Numbered from the stretch's first letter, positions 1 through 8,643 are shown. The stretch: 43,545 nucleotides of DNA from Propionivibrio sp. (GCF_029255185.1 NZ_JAPUVO010000091.1:1-43545), one strand, 5' to 3'. The notes: generated by a model from the sequence alone, not told the origin. Program-made: numbers and translations.

Positions 1-891
1 AATCATCAGCAGGGTGTCGATCAGAGGGTGACGGGTCGCGCCAAGGACATAGGAGTTGGAGAGAATGACGCTGTTGGCAAACCCGAGCCGCTGATGCTCT
101 TCCTTGGCCAGGTGACGATACAGACGCGTATTGAGCGAACTATTGGCGCTGTGGCAGGCGAGACATTTCTTCTCGGCTTTGTCCTTGTTCAGGATTTCGT
201 GCGAAATCGGCTCGCCGGCGGCGACAGCCGGAGTGTGGCACTCGACGCAGCGCACTGCTTTCCAGTGAGCGCGGGTATTGGGCAGCCAGTCGTGAAGGTC
301 ATCGATACGTGGACGGATTTTCTTGTCGGGTGCGAACTTGGCAAATTTATCGTCTGAATCATGGCAACTCAGACAGACTCGGTTGTCCTGGGCAACAATT
401 TTCTGCGGATCGCCAAGTTTGGCGGCGAGGCGCATCAGGTGCGGATCGTGACAGGTTGCACAAGTGAATTTGTCGGCAAGATTCTTGGCGTGCACCGATT
501 TGTCGAACTGTTTGCCGACCAAGGTTGCCGTCTTGTCATGGCAGTCGGAACAGGTGGTCGTCATGTCCTTGGCATCAGCGGCATGTGGGTGCTCGTCGTA
601 GCCTTCGTTATGGCACTTGGTGCACGCCAGGCGCTGGTGGTCTGAGCCGTAAAAGGCATTGGCGTCACGCACCAGGCCGCGCAGAAGCTTGAGATCCATG
701 CCCTGTTTGGGGGGATGCGCAATTCCGTCCGCGCTATGGCAGGCAAAGCACTCGTTGTTGCCGATGCGGATTTTTTCCAGTTGATCGGGGGTGATCACTG
801 CTGCGGGCTTGTCCTGCGCCAGCGCCGGCACAGAAAGAAAGGCGAGGTGCAGCAACGTGGCGACGAGCACTTTATTGAACAGCGAACGCAT
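1..891 (-). CDS. Multiheme c-type cytochrome, 3' end beyond the left edge
   Basis: This frame stays open from an ATG at 891 to base 1, so 297 residues are visible and the C-terminus is missing. It begins with a Sec signal peptide (about residues 1-26, ending ALAQ). Seven CXXCH heme sites follow in order: CFACH, CTKCH, CSDCH, CATCH, CLSCH, CVECH and CLACH. A GGGGA ribosome binding site precedes the ATG. After the last visible heme site the chain turns more hydrophobic (near HPLIDTLLMI), which suggests that a membrane segment begins just past the edge. It is the third gene of an electron transfer cluster after the decaheme cytochrome and the outer membrane barrel, so I infer a periplasmic or inner-membrane electron carrier linking the quinone pool to the outer membrane complex. 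The exact family cannot be fixed from a partial sequence. Confidence 0.85.
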   Translation of the reverse strand, partial: MRSLFNKVLVATLLHLAFLSVPALAQDKPAAVITPDQLEKIRIGNNECFACHSADGIAHPPKQGMDLKLLRGLVRDANAFYGSDHQRLACTKCHNEGYDEHPHAADAKDMTTTCSDCHDKTATLVGKQFDKSVHAKNLADKFTCATCHDPHLMRLAAKLGDPQKIVAQDNRVCLSCHDSDDKFAKFAPDKKIRPRIDDLHDWLPNTRAHWKAVRCVECHTPAVAAGEPISHEILNKDKAEKKCLACHSANSSLNTRLYRHLAKEEHQRLGFANSVILSNSYVLGATRHPLIDTLLMI

Positions 892-911
892 TACGTCCCC
901 TCGTAAAGAAA

Positions 912-934
912 CAGGGCAGGCGCTGCCTGCCCTG
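912..934 (-). terminator. Perfect 10-bp hairpin with T-rich tail between barrel and cytochrome genes
   Basis: The arms at 912-921 and 925-934 are perfect complements (CAGGGCAGGC / GCCTGCCCTG) around a 3-base loop. Read on the minus strand, the stem is followed by TTTCTTTA, so it resembles a weak intrinsic terminator. It lies between two genes of one apparent operon, so partial read-through that lowers expression of the downstream cytochrome is the simplest reading. It could also act as an mRNA stabiliser. Confidence 0.55.
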
Positions 935-950
935 CCTTGATTCCGAAAGT

Positions 951-3122
951 TCATTGGAACCTGTAGATGTAGCGTATGCCGATGAAACTGGCGGATTGTG
1001 TTTTGTTGGACGTTACCGTGGTGCCGTCGACAACACCGGTATAGCCGGCACCCACACACCCGGTACAAGTTTGCGTTCCAGTGTAGTAGGCGAATGGTGA
1101 ACCACCACCATAATTCCAGGACCAATCATCGGTATGCCAACGCTCGTGGATCAGGTCGAAACGAAGATCCGAGCTTTTGTCGATGGCGTATTTTGCATCC
1201 AGTTTGAGACGTAGAAGGTTGTTTTTAATGTCCGGCAGCGGCCCCGAAGTGCCGGGAGCTGCCGTCGGATAGGTCGCTCCAGCGCCAGAGAGCGTCAGAT
1301 CCTGCGCCGTACTGCTGGTGCTACGGAACCAGTCAAGTCCTATACCGGCGTCGAGCCGGGCAGTTAGCTTCCCGCGTAAATTGAGCCCGAAAGAGTCGCC
1401 TACGTCCTTCAGGTGAGAATCCTTGACCGCATCGGCCGAACCATCCTTGGCCTGACGGAAACCAACTGCTCTGGCCTTGGTCCTCTCCAGGGAATACCAG
1501 GCGGAAAGAAGCCAGTTGTCGGAGAAGGCATAGCTTCCGTCAACCGCGTAGAGTTGCGCACTACCGTCCCTCATCCCGTAGGGACGACCATCCTCGGGAT
1601 AAGTGTCCTGAGAGTGATCAATGCGCAATTGCAACGAAAGCTTGTCCAGAGGTTCCCAATCAAACGCAGCGCGCCATTTGTCACGGCTGCGGTCAGCGAT
1701 GTGCACCGGATTGATCTGGTTCGAATACGGACTCGAGCCGTTCGCAGCCAAGTAAGACGACCCGTTCCGATCGCTGTGCAGATAGCCCAGAGTGCCATTC
1801 AGACTGTCCGCGAGCGAACGGCGCACTTGAAGCCGGTAAGTGGTTTCATTGACTTCAGTTCGGAATGGAACATAGACCGTTCCGACCGACGGTTGTGAAC
1901 GATCCTGGCCGGAATAATCGACGCCCCCGGTCAGACTGAAATTTTCCGGCAAACGATAGGTCGCTTCAAGTTTCCCTGATGTCGTGGTGTATGACTGCGG
2001 GGTATTGTAAACACTAGCGACCCCCGTCGTATTGTTCCCGACAAATCCAGCCAATGGCGTTTTGTCATTCAGGTCGTAATAGCGAAGGTTGGCGGTGATC
2101 AACAGTTTGGGCATGGGTCGGGAACTCAGTCCCAGTTGCACCAATGTCGTATCGACTCGCCCATCCAGGTGTGACGGCGTACCGACGAAAGGTGCATTGG
2201 CGCCGGTGAGATCGTAGGAGGGCAGATGTTCGTCCTGCGTAGCCATCGAGTAGGCTACTTTAAAGGTGCCGCGCGTTGTTGGCGTAAATGCATAGCCACC
2301 ATCCAGAAAAATCTGATGCGCCTGATTGCTCAGCGGCAATGACATCGGCGTAGTCGCGGAAAAACTCGCGCTGGTGCCTCCGGTCACGCCATTTAACTGC
2401 TGGAGCAGCAACGAGTTGTGATTGTCATACCAGCTGCCATAGTATCCGCCCGAAAGCTGTAGTTGCTTACCGGTGTACTGCAACATCGCTTCAAGCTGCC
2501 GGGTAGTGCTGTCAATCGGTTCAACAGAGAATAGAGCAGCACTCCCCCATCCTGCCAGCCGGGTACCTTTCTTGTCCTCATTCTTGAAATCAATTTTAAA
2601 GTCGAGCCCTGGAAGAAGATTCTTGTAGCCGCCCAAACGCAACAACTCACGGGTCGTGCCGAGGTCGACATCACGCTTGGCGAACGACCCTAGATTGGTA
2701 CCAACGGTCACATTTGTTGTTCCGATTCCCTGCAAGCCTGTGTTGACCGTATAGGGGTTGTCACGTGGCGTCTTGTTATACTCGACGGAGCCACCGATAT
2801 CGCCCTGACGCAGGTATTCCCCTTTGATCTCACGGGCGTCCAGCCCCAGATTGGTGGCCTTTAGCTTCAACCAGGTACCGGTGGTGTCATCGCGTTTGAT
2901 GATGTCCGCGTCGAGCAGTCCATAGGCGCCCTTGTCACGCATGCCGTCATAGACGCCTTCGTGAGGACGGTCTGCTGACCAGTTGCCGATACCGACCGAG
3001 ATGGAACTGTCCGGCTTGGCCAGCTCATCGACATTGGGTTCCTCAGCCAGTGCGGGCCCAAAGACAAGCATCAGAGCAACCGACATGGCAGTTGGCCGGA
3101 AAGTTTTTAGCATGGTTTTCAT
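951..3122 (-). CDS. mtrB: MtrB/PioB-family outer membrane beta-barrel (decaheme-associated porin)
   Basis: This 723-residue protein has a signal peptide (about residues 1-26, ending ALA). The rest is a long run of alternating polar and aromatic beta-strand segments ending in IRYIYRFQ, as expected for a large outer membrane barrel. In this family the barrel sheaths a periplasmic decaheme cytochrome and carries electrons across the outer membrane. Length and partner fit MtrB/MtoB/PioB: the decaheme gene ends only 19 bases upstream. A GAGGGGG ribosome binding site precedes the ATG. The N-terminal CXXC found in Shewanella MtrB is absent from the mature N-terminus. A CTGC lies instead near the C-terminus (about residue 690), in a probable surface loop, and is not a heme site because no His follows. 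Function is inferred from family and neighbours, and the direction of electron flow is not evident. Confidence 0.85.
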   Translation of the reverse strand: MKTMLKTFRPTAMSVALMLVFGPALAEEPNVDELAKPDSSISVGIGNWSADRPHEGVYDGMRDKGAYGLLDADIIKRDDTTGTWLKLKATNLGLDAREIKGEYLRQGDIGGSVEYNKTPRDNPYTVNTGLQGIGTTNVTVGTNLGSFAKRDVDLGTTRELLRLGGYKNLLPGLDFKIDFKNEDKKGTRLAGWGSAALFSVEPIDSTTRQLEAMLQYTGKQLQLSGGYYGSWYDNHNSLLLQQLNGVTGGTSASFSATTPMSLPLSNQAHQIFLDGGYAFTPTTRGTFKVAYSMATQDEHLPSYDLTGANAPFVGTPSHLDGRVDTTLVQLGLSSRPMPKLLITANLRYYDLNDKTPLAGFVGNNTTGVASVYNTPQSYTTTSGKLEATYRLPENFSLTGGVDYSGQDRSQPSVGTVYVPFRTEVNETTYRLQVRRSLADSLNGTLGYLHSDRNGSSYLAANGSSPYSNQINPVHIADRSRDKWRAAFDWEPLDKLSLQLRIDHSQDTYPEDGRPYGMRDGSAQLYAVDGSYAFSDNWLLSAWYSLERTKARAVGFRQAKDGSADAVKDSHLKDVGDSFGLNLRGKLTARLDAGIGLDWFRSTSSTAQDLTLSGAGATYPTAAPGTSGPLPDIKNNLLRLKLDAKYAIDKSSDLRFDLIHERWHTDDWSWNYGGGSPFAYYTGTQTCTGCVGAGYTGVVDGTTVTSNKTQSASFIGIRYIYRFQ

Positions 3123-3141
3123 GAATCATCCCCCTCTCGAA

Positions 3142-4125
3142 TTAGCGACGGAAGCGCCCGGCAGTCGCACTATTTACCGTGCTATTGCCGCCGTGAATGT
3201 TCGTGTGACAGCTCATGCAACCTCGACCCACAGTGCCCAAAAAGCCTGTTCCGTTGGTTGTACCGTTAGGCAGGGTTGCAGCCTGACCTGGATGGCTGTC
3301 ATGGGAGTGGCATTCTTGGCACAACAGGGGAGAGCGCGCCTTGAGGAGATTGTCCACGTTCGTACCGTGGGGTTGATGACAGATTGAACAATCTTCCGAC
3401 ACCGGCTGATGGTTATGAACGAAGGGCCCGCGCTTCTCCATGTGGCAGGTGTAGCAGGTCTCGTTAGTGCTGTTCTTGACGAGCTGTTTCGGGTTATCGC
3501 CATGCACATTGTGGCAGGACGAGCAGGTCATCTTGCCCTCTATCACCGGGTGGTGCGAAGGCTTGTTGATCTGGACACGCTGCTCCTTGTGGCAGGTGAA
3601 ACAGGTCTCGGTCTGCGTTGCCTTGCCCATCACCTTGTCGTTTCTGGCGTGAACTTGATGGCAAGAGGTGCAGGCAAGATCCTGGGTGCTGTGCGCACTG
3701 CTCTGCCAGCCAATGCGGTTGCCACCCTGGTGGCAATCAAGGCAGGCACCATTGCGCTCAGCAGCGGAGGTCTTGGTTTTCTTGCGGAAATCGCGATCGG
3801 TCAGCGGCGGGCTATCGTTGCCTCGGTACGCCAGATGTTTTTCGCTCTCGCCATGGCAGTCGGTACAGGTCGGCGTCCGTCCGTCGGCCTTGGTACCATG
3901 TTTGGTCTTGCCAATTGACAGTACCGACGGGTGCAGGTCGAGCATTGTCGGCTTGGCATCGTCGGCTTCGTCATGGCAGCCGGTGCACTTGGCGTCGCCC
4001 TTCAAAATGAGGTCCTTGGGCGACTCGGCCGGCTTGGCGGGTGTAGCCGCCAAGGCAAGGCCTGAACCTGCACCCAGCAAGCCCAGCAAGACCGACAACA
4101 TGAAAAACTGGCGTAAACACTTCAT
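3142..4125 (-). CDS. mtrA: Periplasmic decaheme c-type cytochrome, MtrA/DmsE family
   Basis: This 327-residue protein has a signal peptide (residues 1-27, ending ALA) and exactly ten CXXCH motifs: CTGCH, CTDCH, CLDCH, CTSCH, CFTCH, CSSCH, CYTCH, CSICH, CQECH and CMSCH. Ten hemes in about 300 residues is the signature of MtrA, MtoA, PioA and DmsE. These sit inside an MtrB-type barrel and conduct electrons between periplasm and cell surface, for metal or DMSO respiration or for Fe(II) oxidation. The start is an ATG with a GGGGGA ribosome binding site 6 bases upstream. The barrel gene follows directly. No outer-surface MtrC/OmcA-type cytochrome is visible in the window, which is more like the mto/pio arrangement than the full Shewanella mtr set. 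Which acceptor or donor is used cannot be told from sequence. Confidence 0.92.
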   Translation of the reverse strand: MKCLRQFFMLSVLLGLLGAGSGLALAATPAKPAESPKDLILKGDAKCTGCHDEADDAKPTMLDLHPSVLSIGKTKHGTKADGRTPTCTDCHGESEKHLAYRGNDSPPLTDRDFRKKTKTSAAERNGACLDCHQGGNRIGWQSSAHSTQDLACTSCHQVHARNDKVMGKATQTETCFTCHKEQRVQINKPSHHPVIEGKMTCSSCHNVHGDNPKQLVKNSTNETCYTCHMEKRGPFVHNHQPVSEDCSICHQPHGTNVDNLLKARSPLLCQECHSHDSHPGQAATLPNGTTNGTGFLGTVGRGCMSCHTNIHGGNSTVNSATAGRFRR

Positions 4126-4271
4126 TGCATTTCCCCCGATTCACTCAATCCCTGGATTGGCAGGACGGCTGGCACGTCGTCCACTCGCTATGCCTTTGGT
4201 ACTCGTCCTAGGGTCGAGAGTGTAAAGAAACGTAAATAGCCTTGATATCAGCGCCAGGATTAAAAGCGGCA

Positions 4272-4285
4272 TAGGAAAATTCCTA
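4272..4285. promoter_or_regulatory. Perfect palindrome TAGGAA-AA-TTCCTA, candidate operator
   Basis: TAGGAA and TTCCTA are exact inverted copies separated by AA. The site lies in the 187-base gap between the response regulator stop and the decaheme cytochrome start, about 147 bases upstream of the latter. Its size and symmetry suit a dimeric NarL/LuxR-type regulator such as the one encoded next door. That link is an inference from position only. Confidence 0.4.
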
Positions 4286-4312
4286 CGTCGCTTTGTTTCC
4301 GCCTGTTGGCGC

Positions 4313-4963
4313 TCAAAAATCGGATGGAGCAGCCAACCCGTGGGTAATGGCGTAGCGAATCAGATCGACGGTGTTCGCCAAATTCATCTTTTGCAAGATG
4401 TGTGTTTTGTGCGTACTGATGGTTTTGACGCTCAGAGAAAGTTCGACACCAATTTCAGTCAGCCCGCGCCCGAGAACCAGCAGATTGAAAACCTGATACT
4501 CGCGGTCGGACAGGAGGTTGTGCGGCAGGGCGACAGTGGCCGGTCGGATGCCGCGAACCATGAGTTCGGCGACCTTATCACTGATATAGACGCCGCCCTT
4601 GACCACCTGCCGGATGGCAGCAACCAGTAGCTCACCATCGCTTTCCTTGGTCAGATAGCCCATGGCTCCGGCCTGGAAGGCACGGATAGCATACTGTTCT
4701 TCGTGGTGCATGCTAAGAATGAGAATGGGGAGATCGGGTTTTTCGTTCTTGATCATGTGGATCAGTTCCAGGCCGTTACGCCCAGGCATGGAGATGTCGA
4801 GCACCAGCACGTCCCAATCCTTCTCGCGCACCTGCTGCATGACCTCCAGCCCATTGGCAGCCTCGCCGGCCACGGCCAGATCGTCCGTATCGGCAAGAAT
4901 CTGCTTCAGTCCATCGCGGATAATGGCGTGGTCGTCGGCCAGCAACACTTTCAGTTTTTCCAT
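4313..4963 (-). CDS. NarL/FixJ-family response regulator (REC-HTH LuxR)
   Basis: This 216-residue protein has a receiver domain (about 1-120) with the acidic pair D10/D11, phospho-acceptor D56, S84 and K106. A LuxR-type helix-turn-helix follows (about 148-210), with LSDREYQVFNLLVLG and the recognition region SVKTISTHKTHI. It is the DNA-binding output of the two-component pair formed with the kinase immediately upstream. The kinase stop and this start share one base (TGATG), so the two are probably translationally coupled. The next genes in the same direction are the decaheme cytochrome and the barrel, so control of the electron transfer genes is the likely role. That is an inference. Confidence 0.92.
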   Translation of the reverse strand: MEKLKVLLADDHAIIRDGLKQILADTDDLAVAGEAANGLEVMQQVREKDWDVLVLDISMPGRNGLELIHMIKNEKPDLPILILSMHHEEQYAIRAFQAGAMGYLTKESDGELLVAAIRQVVKGGVYISDKVAELMVRGIRPATVALPHNLLSDREYQVFNLLVLGRGLTEIGVELSLSVKTISTHKTHILQKMNLANTVDLIRYAITHGLAAPSDF

Positions 4964-7026
4964 CAGGCTCTCTTTTGCTGCGCTGGAATAAAAACCTCGA
5001 TCAGGGTCCCGGCGCCGGGCGCCGTCGTCACAGCGAACTGCCCACCGAGGATCTGTGCCCGCTCACGCATGCCGACCAGGCCAAGATCGCCACACCTACC
5101 ATGATCATGCACAAAGCCGACCCCGTCATCATGGATCGACAAAGCCCATTGCACGCCCTGAAAATCGAGCCGGACCTTGACCCTGGTCGCCCGAGCATGG
5201 CGTGCGACGTTGGTCAGCGATTCTTGCAGCACGCGGAACAATGCCGTGGCCACTGTATCATCGTGTTGCGAATCGTCGGCCGGGAGAACCAGCTCTACCG
5301 GCAAGCCGGTACGCGCCGAAAACTGATCGACATACCAGCCCGCGGCAGCGGCAAAGCCAAGATCGTCGAGCACCAGCGGCCGCAGTTCGGATGACATGCG
5401 ACGAACCGAGGCAATGGTCTGGTCGATCTGCCCCTTAATGGCAGTGACCTTGTCCGCCAGCGCCTGCTGCCCGTCCACCAGGCGCCCGCCCAGCCAGGAC
5501 ACCTCCATTCGAATGCCGGTCAGCATCTGGCCCAGTTCGTCGTGCAATTCCCGGGCTATTCCCGTCCGCTCTTCCTCGCGAACACTTTGCAGCGAGGCCG
5601 ACAGTTCCTGCAGTTGGCGATTGGTTTCAAGCAATTCGCGTTCAGCGCGCTGGCGTTCGGTCAAGTCCCGGAAAACTGCGGTAAGCAGAGTTTTTCCCCG
5701 AAAAGTAGTGGTCGACAGGCTCAATTCGACCGGAAACTCCTGCTCGTCACGCAGTGATTCGATGATGCCAAGCAGAATTCTGCCGTCTGGCGAGCGCCAG
5801 CCTTCGTCCAGGAAGCGCAGCAGATTCGCCAGTTGTGCCTGGCTTAGGTAGCGCGCCAAGAGCTCATCGATATCACTGCCGATCGCTTCCTCGGCACGAA
5901 CGCCGAACATATGCTCGGCCGCAGCATTAAAAAAAACGACGCACTTCGCGGAATTCACCGTCACGATAGCGTCCCTGGCCGATTGAATCATGTGCCGCAA
6001 CTGCGCGTCACTGTCCTTCAACGCAGATTCGAGCACCCCTTTGCGCAGGAGATTGCGCGCCATAAGGAAAGTCACCAGTACGACGAAAAGAACGACCAGA
6101 ACGACGCCAGCAACAATCGGTCGCATGACCTGACGCCAGGGCGTCAGGGCATCGTCTTCAGTGACTGCCGCACCAACCACCAGCGGATAATTGGCGACCT
6201 GGCGGTAGGCGACAAATTGCCTCCCCGCAACCGACTCTTCACTGACAACAACCACCCCAGCCACCTGCTGCTCCTGCAATTTCACCAGCGTCGCCGAGTT
6301 CCCGATGCTTTTGCCGAAAAGCATTTCGTCATGCGGCTTGCCGGCCAGGAAAACCCCGTCACGATTGAGCAGCAGGATGCGGCTGACAAAATCCAGGCCT
6401 ATGCTGTCGTACAGCGACTCGAAATAGTCGATGTTGATCGCTGCCACCAGCACGCCACGGAACTGTTCATCAGCATCAAGCAGGCGCATGCTGACGTAAT
6501 AGGTCCACTGACCATCGACTCGCGCTTTTTCCGGTCGACTGATGAAAATCTCGTCGTTGCCACCGGCGACGAAATGGCTGAAAAATTCCCGGTCGACCAC
6601 GGACAAGCGCCGGGTGAAATCCGGGCGTGATGAATTGACGCCCAGACCCTGGCTATCGACCAGGAACAACGATGTCACCTGCGGCAGCCCGGCAATACGC
6701 GCTTGCAGCAGCAAATGGATAGGGCGGCTGTCGAGCTCGAAACGGCGACCAATGTCATCGGAAATTCGTTCTCGGGCGCCACGCATGGTCATGGCTACGC
6801 TCTCGAAAGTGCGTGTCGTCTGCTCGGAGAGAATTCGGGTCAGGCTGACGATTTCGCCCTGGGCGTGCGCCAGTTCCTTCTGGCGCAGATCCAGAAGCAA
6901 GGCAGTGGCCGAGATTACCGTCGCCAGAATCATGGCCAATGACAGCAAGAGCAGCGCCTTCACCGACGGAATCTGCCGCAGGCGGGCCTTCAGGCCAATT
7001 GATCGAAACACCAAACCGCTCTCCAT
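4963..7026 (-). CDS. Membrane sensor histidine kinase (periplasmic sensor, PAS, HisKA_3, HATPase)
   Basis: This 687-residue protein has a transmembrane helix at about 24-46, an extracytoplasmic sensor of about 260 residues that looks like a dCache-type fold, and a second helix at about 305-325. A PAS domain (about 345-460) follows. The HisKA_3 dimerisation region holds the phospho-acceptor His in ARELHDELGQ (about residue 492). The ATP-binding domain has DDGVGF and GLVGMRERA. This is the NarX/DegS-like kinase type that pairs with LuxR-type regulators, and the cognate regulator overlaps its stop codon. The periplasmic sensor suggests detection of a small molecule or redox-related ligand, which cannot be identified here. 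It is transcribed away from the ccm operon, with a shared gap of about 190 bases. Confidence 0.9.
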   Translation of the reverse strand: MESGLVFRSIGLKARLRQIPSVKALLLLSLAMILATVISATALLLDLRQKELAHAQGEIVSLTRILSEQTTRTFESVAMTMRGARERISDDIGRRFELDSRPIHLLLQARIAGLPQVTSLFLVDSQGLGVNSSRPDFTRRLSVVDREFFSHFVAGGNDEIFISRPEKARVDGQWTYYVSMRLLDADEQFRGVLVAAINIDYFESLYDSIGLDFVSRILLLNRDGVFLAGKPHDEMLFGKSIGNSATLVKLQEQQVAGVVVVSEESVAGRQFVAYRQVANYPLVVGAAVTEDDALTPWRQVMRPIVAGVVLVVLFVVLVTFLMARNLLRKGVLESALKDSDAQLRHMIQSARDAIVTVNSAKCVVFFNAAAEHMFGVRAEEAIGSDIDELLARYLSQAQLANLLRFLDEGWRSPDGRILLGIIESLRDEQEFPVELSLSTTTFRGKTLLTAVFRDLTERQRAERELLETNRQLQELSASLQSVREEERTGIARELHDELGQMLTGIRMEVSWLGGRLVDGQQALADKVTAIKGQIDQTIASVRRMSSELRPLVLDDLGFAAAAGWYVDQFSARTGLPVELVLPADDSQHDDTVATALFRVLQESLTNVARHARATRVKVRLDFQGVQWALSIHDDGVGFVHDHGRCGDLGLVGMRERAQILGGQFAVTTAPGAGTLIEVFIPAQQKRA

Positions 7027-7139
7027 ATTCCAGGCTCCGGATGGAAAAATCGGTCAGCAAAAACCCATAGCGCCATACTCAGCCCGTCTTGAGCCTGGCA
7101 TCATAGCACCCGTCACCAGCGCCATTTGCTTCATTTTAT

Positions 7140-7167
7140 TTGACTCCCGTCAATCCACAGCTAAACT
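7140..7167 (+). promoter_or_regulatory. ccmAp: Candidate sigma-70 promoter for the ccm operon
   Basis: TTGACT (7140-7145) and TAAACT (7162-7167) are separated by 16 bases and lie about 48 bases before the ccmA ATG. The -35 matches consensus at 5 of 6 bases and the -10 at 4 of 6. No better pair was seen in the gap to the divergent kinase gene. Confidence 0.4.
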
Positions 7168-7214
7168 CGCGACTGCACAATAGCGGCCCTGCCCTTACTT
7201 TCAGATACTCCTGC

Positions 7215-7829
7215 ATGCTTGAAGTCTCCGGTCTTGAATGCGTTCGTGGTGAACGTCGCCTTTTTGCCGGCGTCGGTTTCCGGCTGAGCGGCGGCGAGAT
7301 GCTCTATTTGCAGGGTAGGAATGGTTGCGGGAAAACAAGCCTGTTGCGCATTCTCTGTGGCCTTTCACCAGTGACAGATGGCGAAATTCGCTGGCGCGGC
7401 GAGTTGATTGGCAAACTCGGCGAGGACTATCGCCAAGAGTTGTGCTATTTAGGGCACCACAACGCCATTAAGGAAGAACTGACGCCGCTGGAAAATCTGC
7501 TGGCGTCCGCCCGGCTGGCTGACGAAGCGCTCGTTGAGGGCGCCGCGCTCGACGCACTGGAAATGCTTGGTCTGGCTGGCCGCGAGGATTTGGCCTGTCG
7601 TTACCTTTCGCAGGGTCAAAAACGCCGGGTGGCATTGGCTCGGCTGGTCAATGAACGGCGCGCGCTGTGGGTGCTTGATGAGCCTTACGTAGCGCTTGAC
7701 CCGGCGGCGATCGAGCTGGTCGCCGGTTTGATTGGCGCCCACTTACAGCGTGGCGGGCTGACGGTATTGACCACGCACCAGGCGGTCAACATCACCGCCG
7801 GCACGGTGCGTGAACTGCGACTGGGCTAA
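7215..7829 (+). CDS. ccmA: Heme exporter ATP-binding protein CcmA
   Basis: CcmA is the ATPase of the CcmABCD complex, which releases heme-loaded CcmE in System I cytochrome c maturation. The 204-residue protein has Walker A (GRNGCGKTS), the ABC signature (LSQGQKRRVALARL) and Walker B (LWVLDEP). I chose the ATG at 7215 (MLEVSGLEC) because it gives the usual CcmA length of about 205 residues. An in-frame TTG at 7140 would add 25 residues unlike the family and overlaps the candidate -35 box. No strong ribosome binding site is visible. It is the first gene of the ccm operon, and ccmB starts 4 bases after its stop. Confidence 0.95.
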   Translation: MLEVSGLECVRGERRLFAGVGFRLSGGEMLYLQGRNGCGKTSLLRILCGLSPVTDGEIRWRGELIGKLGEDYRQELCYLGHHNAIKEELTPLENLLASARLADEALVEGAALDALEMLGLAGREDLACRYLSQGQKRRVALARLVNERRALWVLDEPYVALDPAAIELVAGLIGAHLQRGGLTVLTTHQAVNITAGTVRELRLG

Positions 7830-7833
7830 CGGG

Positions 7834-8502
7834 ATGCTGAAACTTGTCCGTGCCATCATCAGCCGCGATCTTCGCCTAGCCATGCGTCGGCGGACGGACA
7901 TTGTTTCGGCGCTGTTTTTTTTCATCATTGTCGTCAGCCTGTTTCCGCTCGGCGTCGGCCCCGAGCCGGAACTGCTGCGCAAGCTGGCGCCCGGCGTGCT
8001 ATGGGTGGCCGCATTGCTGGCCACCATGCTTTCACTGCCGCGCCTCTTTGCCGACGACCAGCGCGATGGCACCCTGGAGCAACTGGCGTTGGCGCCACAA
8101 CCGCTGGGCCTGATCGTCCTTGGCAAGGTGCTCGCCCACTGGCTGGTTTCGGGCTTGCCGCTGGCGTTGCTGGCGCCGGTATTGGGCCTGCAATTCGACC
8201 TTTCAAACGACGCGCTGTGGGTACTCGCCTGCTCGCTGCTGATCGGTACGCCGGCGCTGTCCGGCATTGGCGCCATCGGCGCCGCACTGACTCTGGGCGT
8301 CCGCGGTGGCGGCGTGCTACTGTCGCTGCTGGTCCTTCCCCTGTATATTCCGGTTCTTATTTTTGGCGCGGGGGCCGTTGATGCAACAGTCACCGGACTC
8401 GGCGCGCAAGCCCATTTGTCCCTGCTCGCCGCACTAACGCTGGGCGGCGTGTTTTTCGCCCCATGGCCGACAGCGGCCGCTTTACGGATTGCTTTGGAGT
8501 GA
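7834..8502 (+). CDS. ccmB: Heme exporter membrane protein CcmB
   Basis: This 222-residue integral membrane protein has about six hydrophobic helices and the family features ISRDLRLAMRR near the N-terminus and LPRLFADDQRDGTLEQL in the first third. It is the permease partner of CcmA in the complex that frees holo-CcmE. The ATG at 7834 gives the standard CcmB length and follows the ccmA stop by 4 bases. A longer frame from 7810 would overlap ccmA and is unlikely. A palindromic repeat separates it from ccmC. Confidence 0.95.
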   Translation: MLKLVRAIISRDLRLAMRRRTDIVSALFFFIIVVSLFPLGVGPEPELLRKLAPGVLWVAALLATMLSLPRLFADDQRDGTLEQLALAPQPLGLIVLGKVLAHWLVSGLPLALLAPVLGLQFDLSNDALWVLACSLLIGTPALSGIGAIGAALTLGVRGGGVLLSLLVLPLYIPVLIFGAGAVDATVTGLGAQAHLSLLAALTLGGVFFAPWPTAAALRIALE

Positions 8503-8527
8503 TGGAAGTAAAGACTTAAACACTTTC

Positions 8528-8643
8528 AACGCAGAGAGCGCAGAGACGCAGAGGCCGCAGAGAAATTCGGCATTTACGCGCTGGGTGAGTAGCGTTACTC
8601 TCGGAAACCTTTGCGTTCTCTGCGTCTCTGCGCTCTCTGCGTT
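8528..8643. repeat. Dispersed palindromic repeat, copy 1 (26-bp perfect arms), between ccmB and ccmC
   Basis: The arms at 8528-8553 and 8618-8643 are exact reverse complements over 26 bases. Each is built of CGCAGAG units at a spacing of about 8-9 bases. The two arms flank about 64 bases of non-conserved centre. The right outer edge (AAAAGAGGTTTC) mirrors the AAAACCTC that borders copies 2 and 3, so the boundary is shared. The element fills the 162-base gap between ccmB and ccmC and would form a long hairpin in the operon mRNA. Confidence 0.9.
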
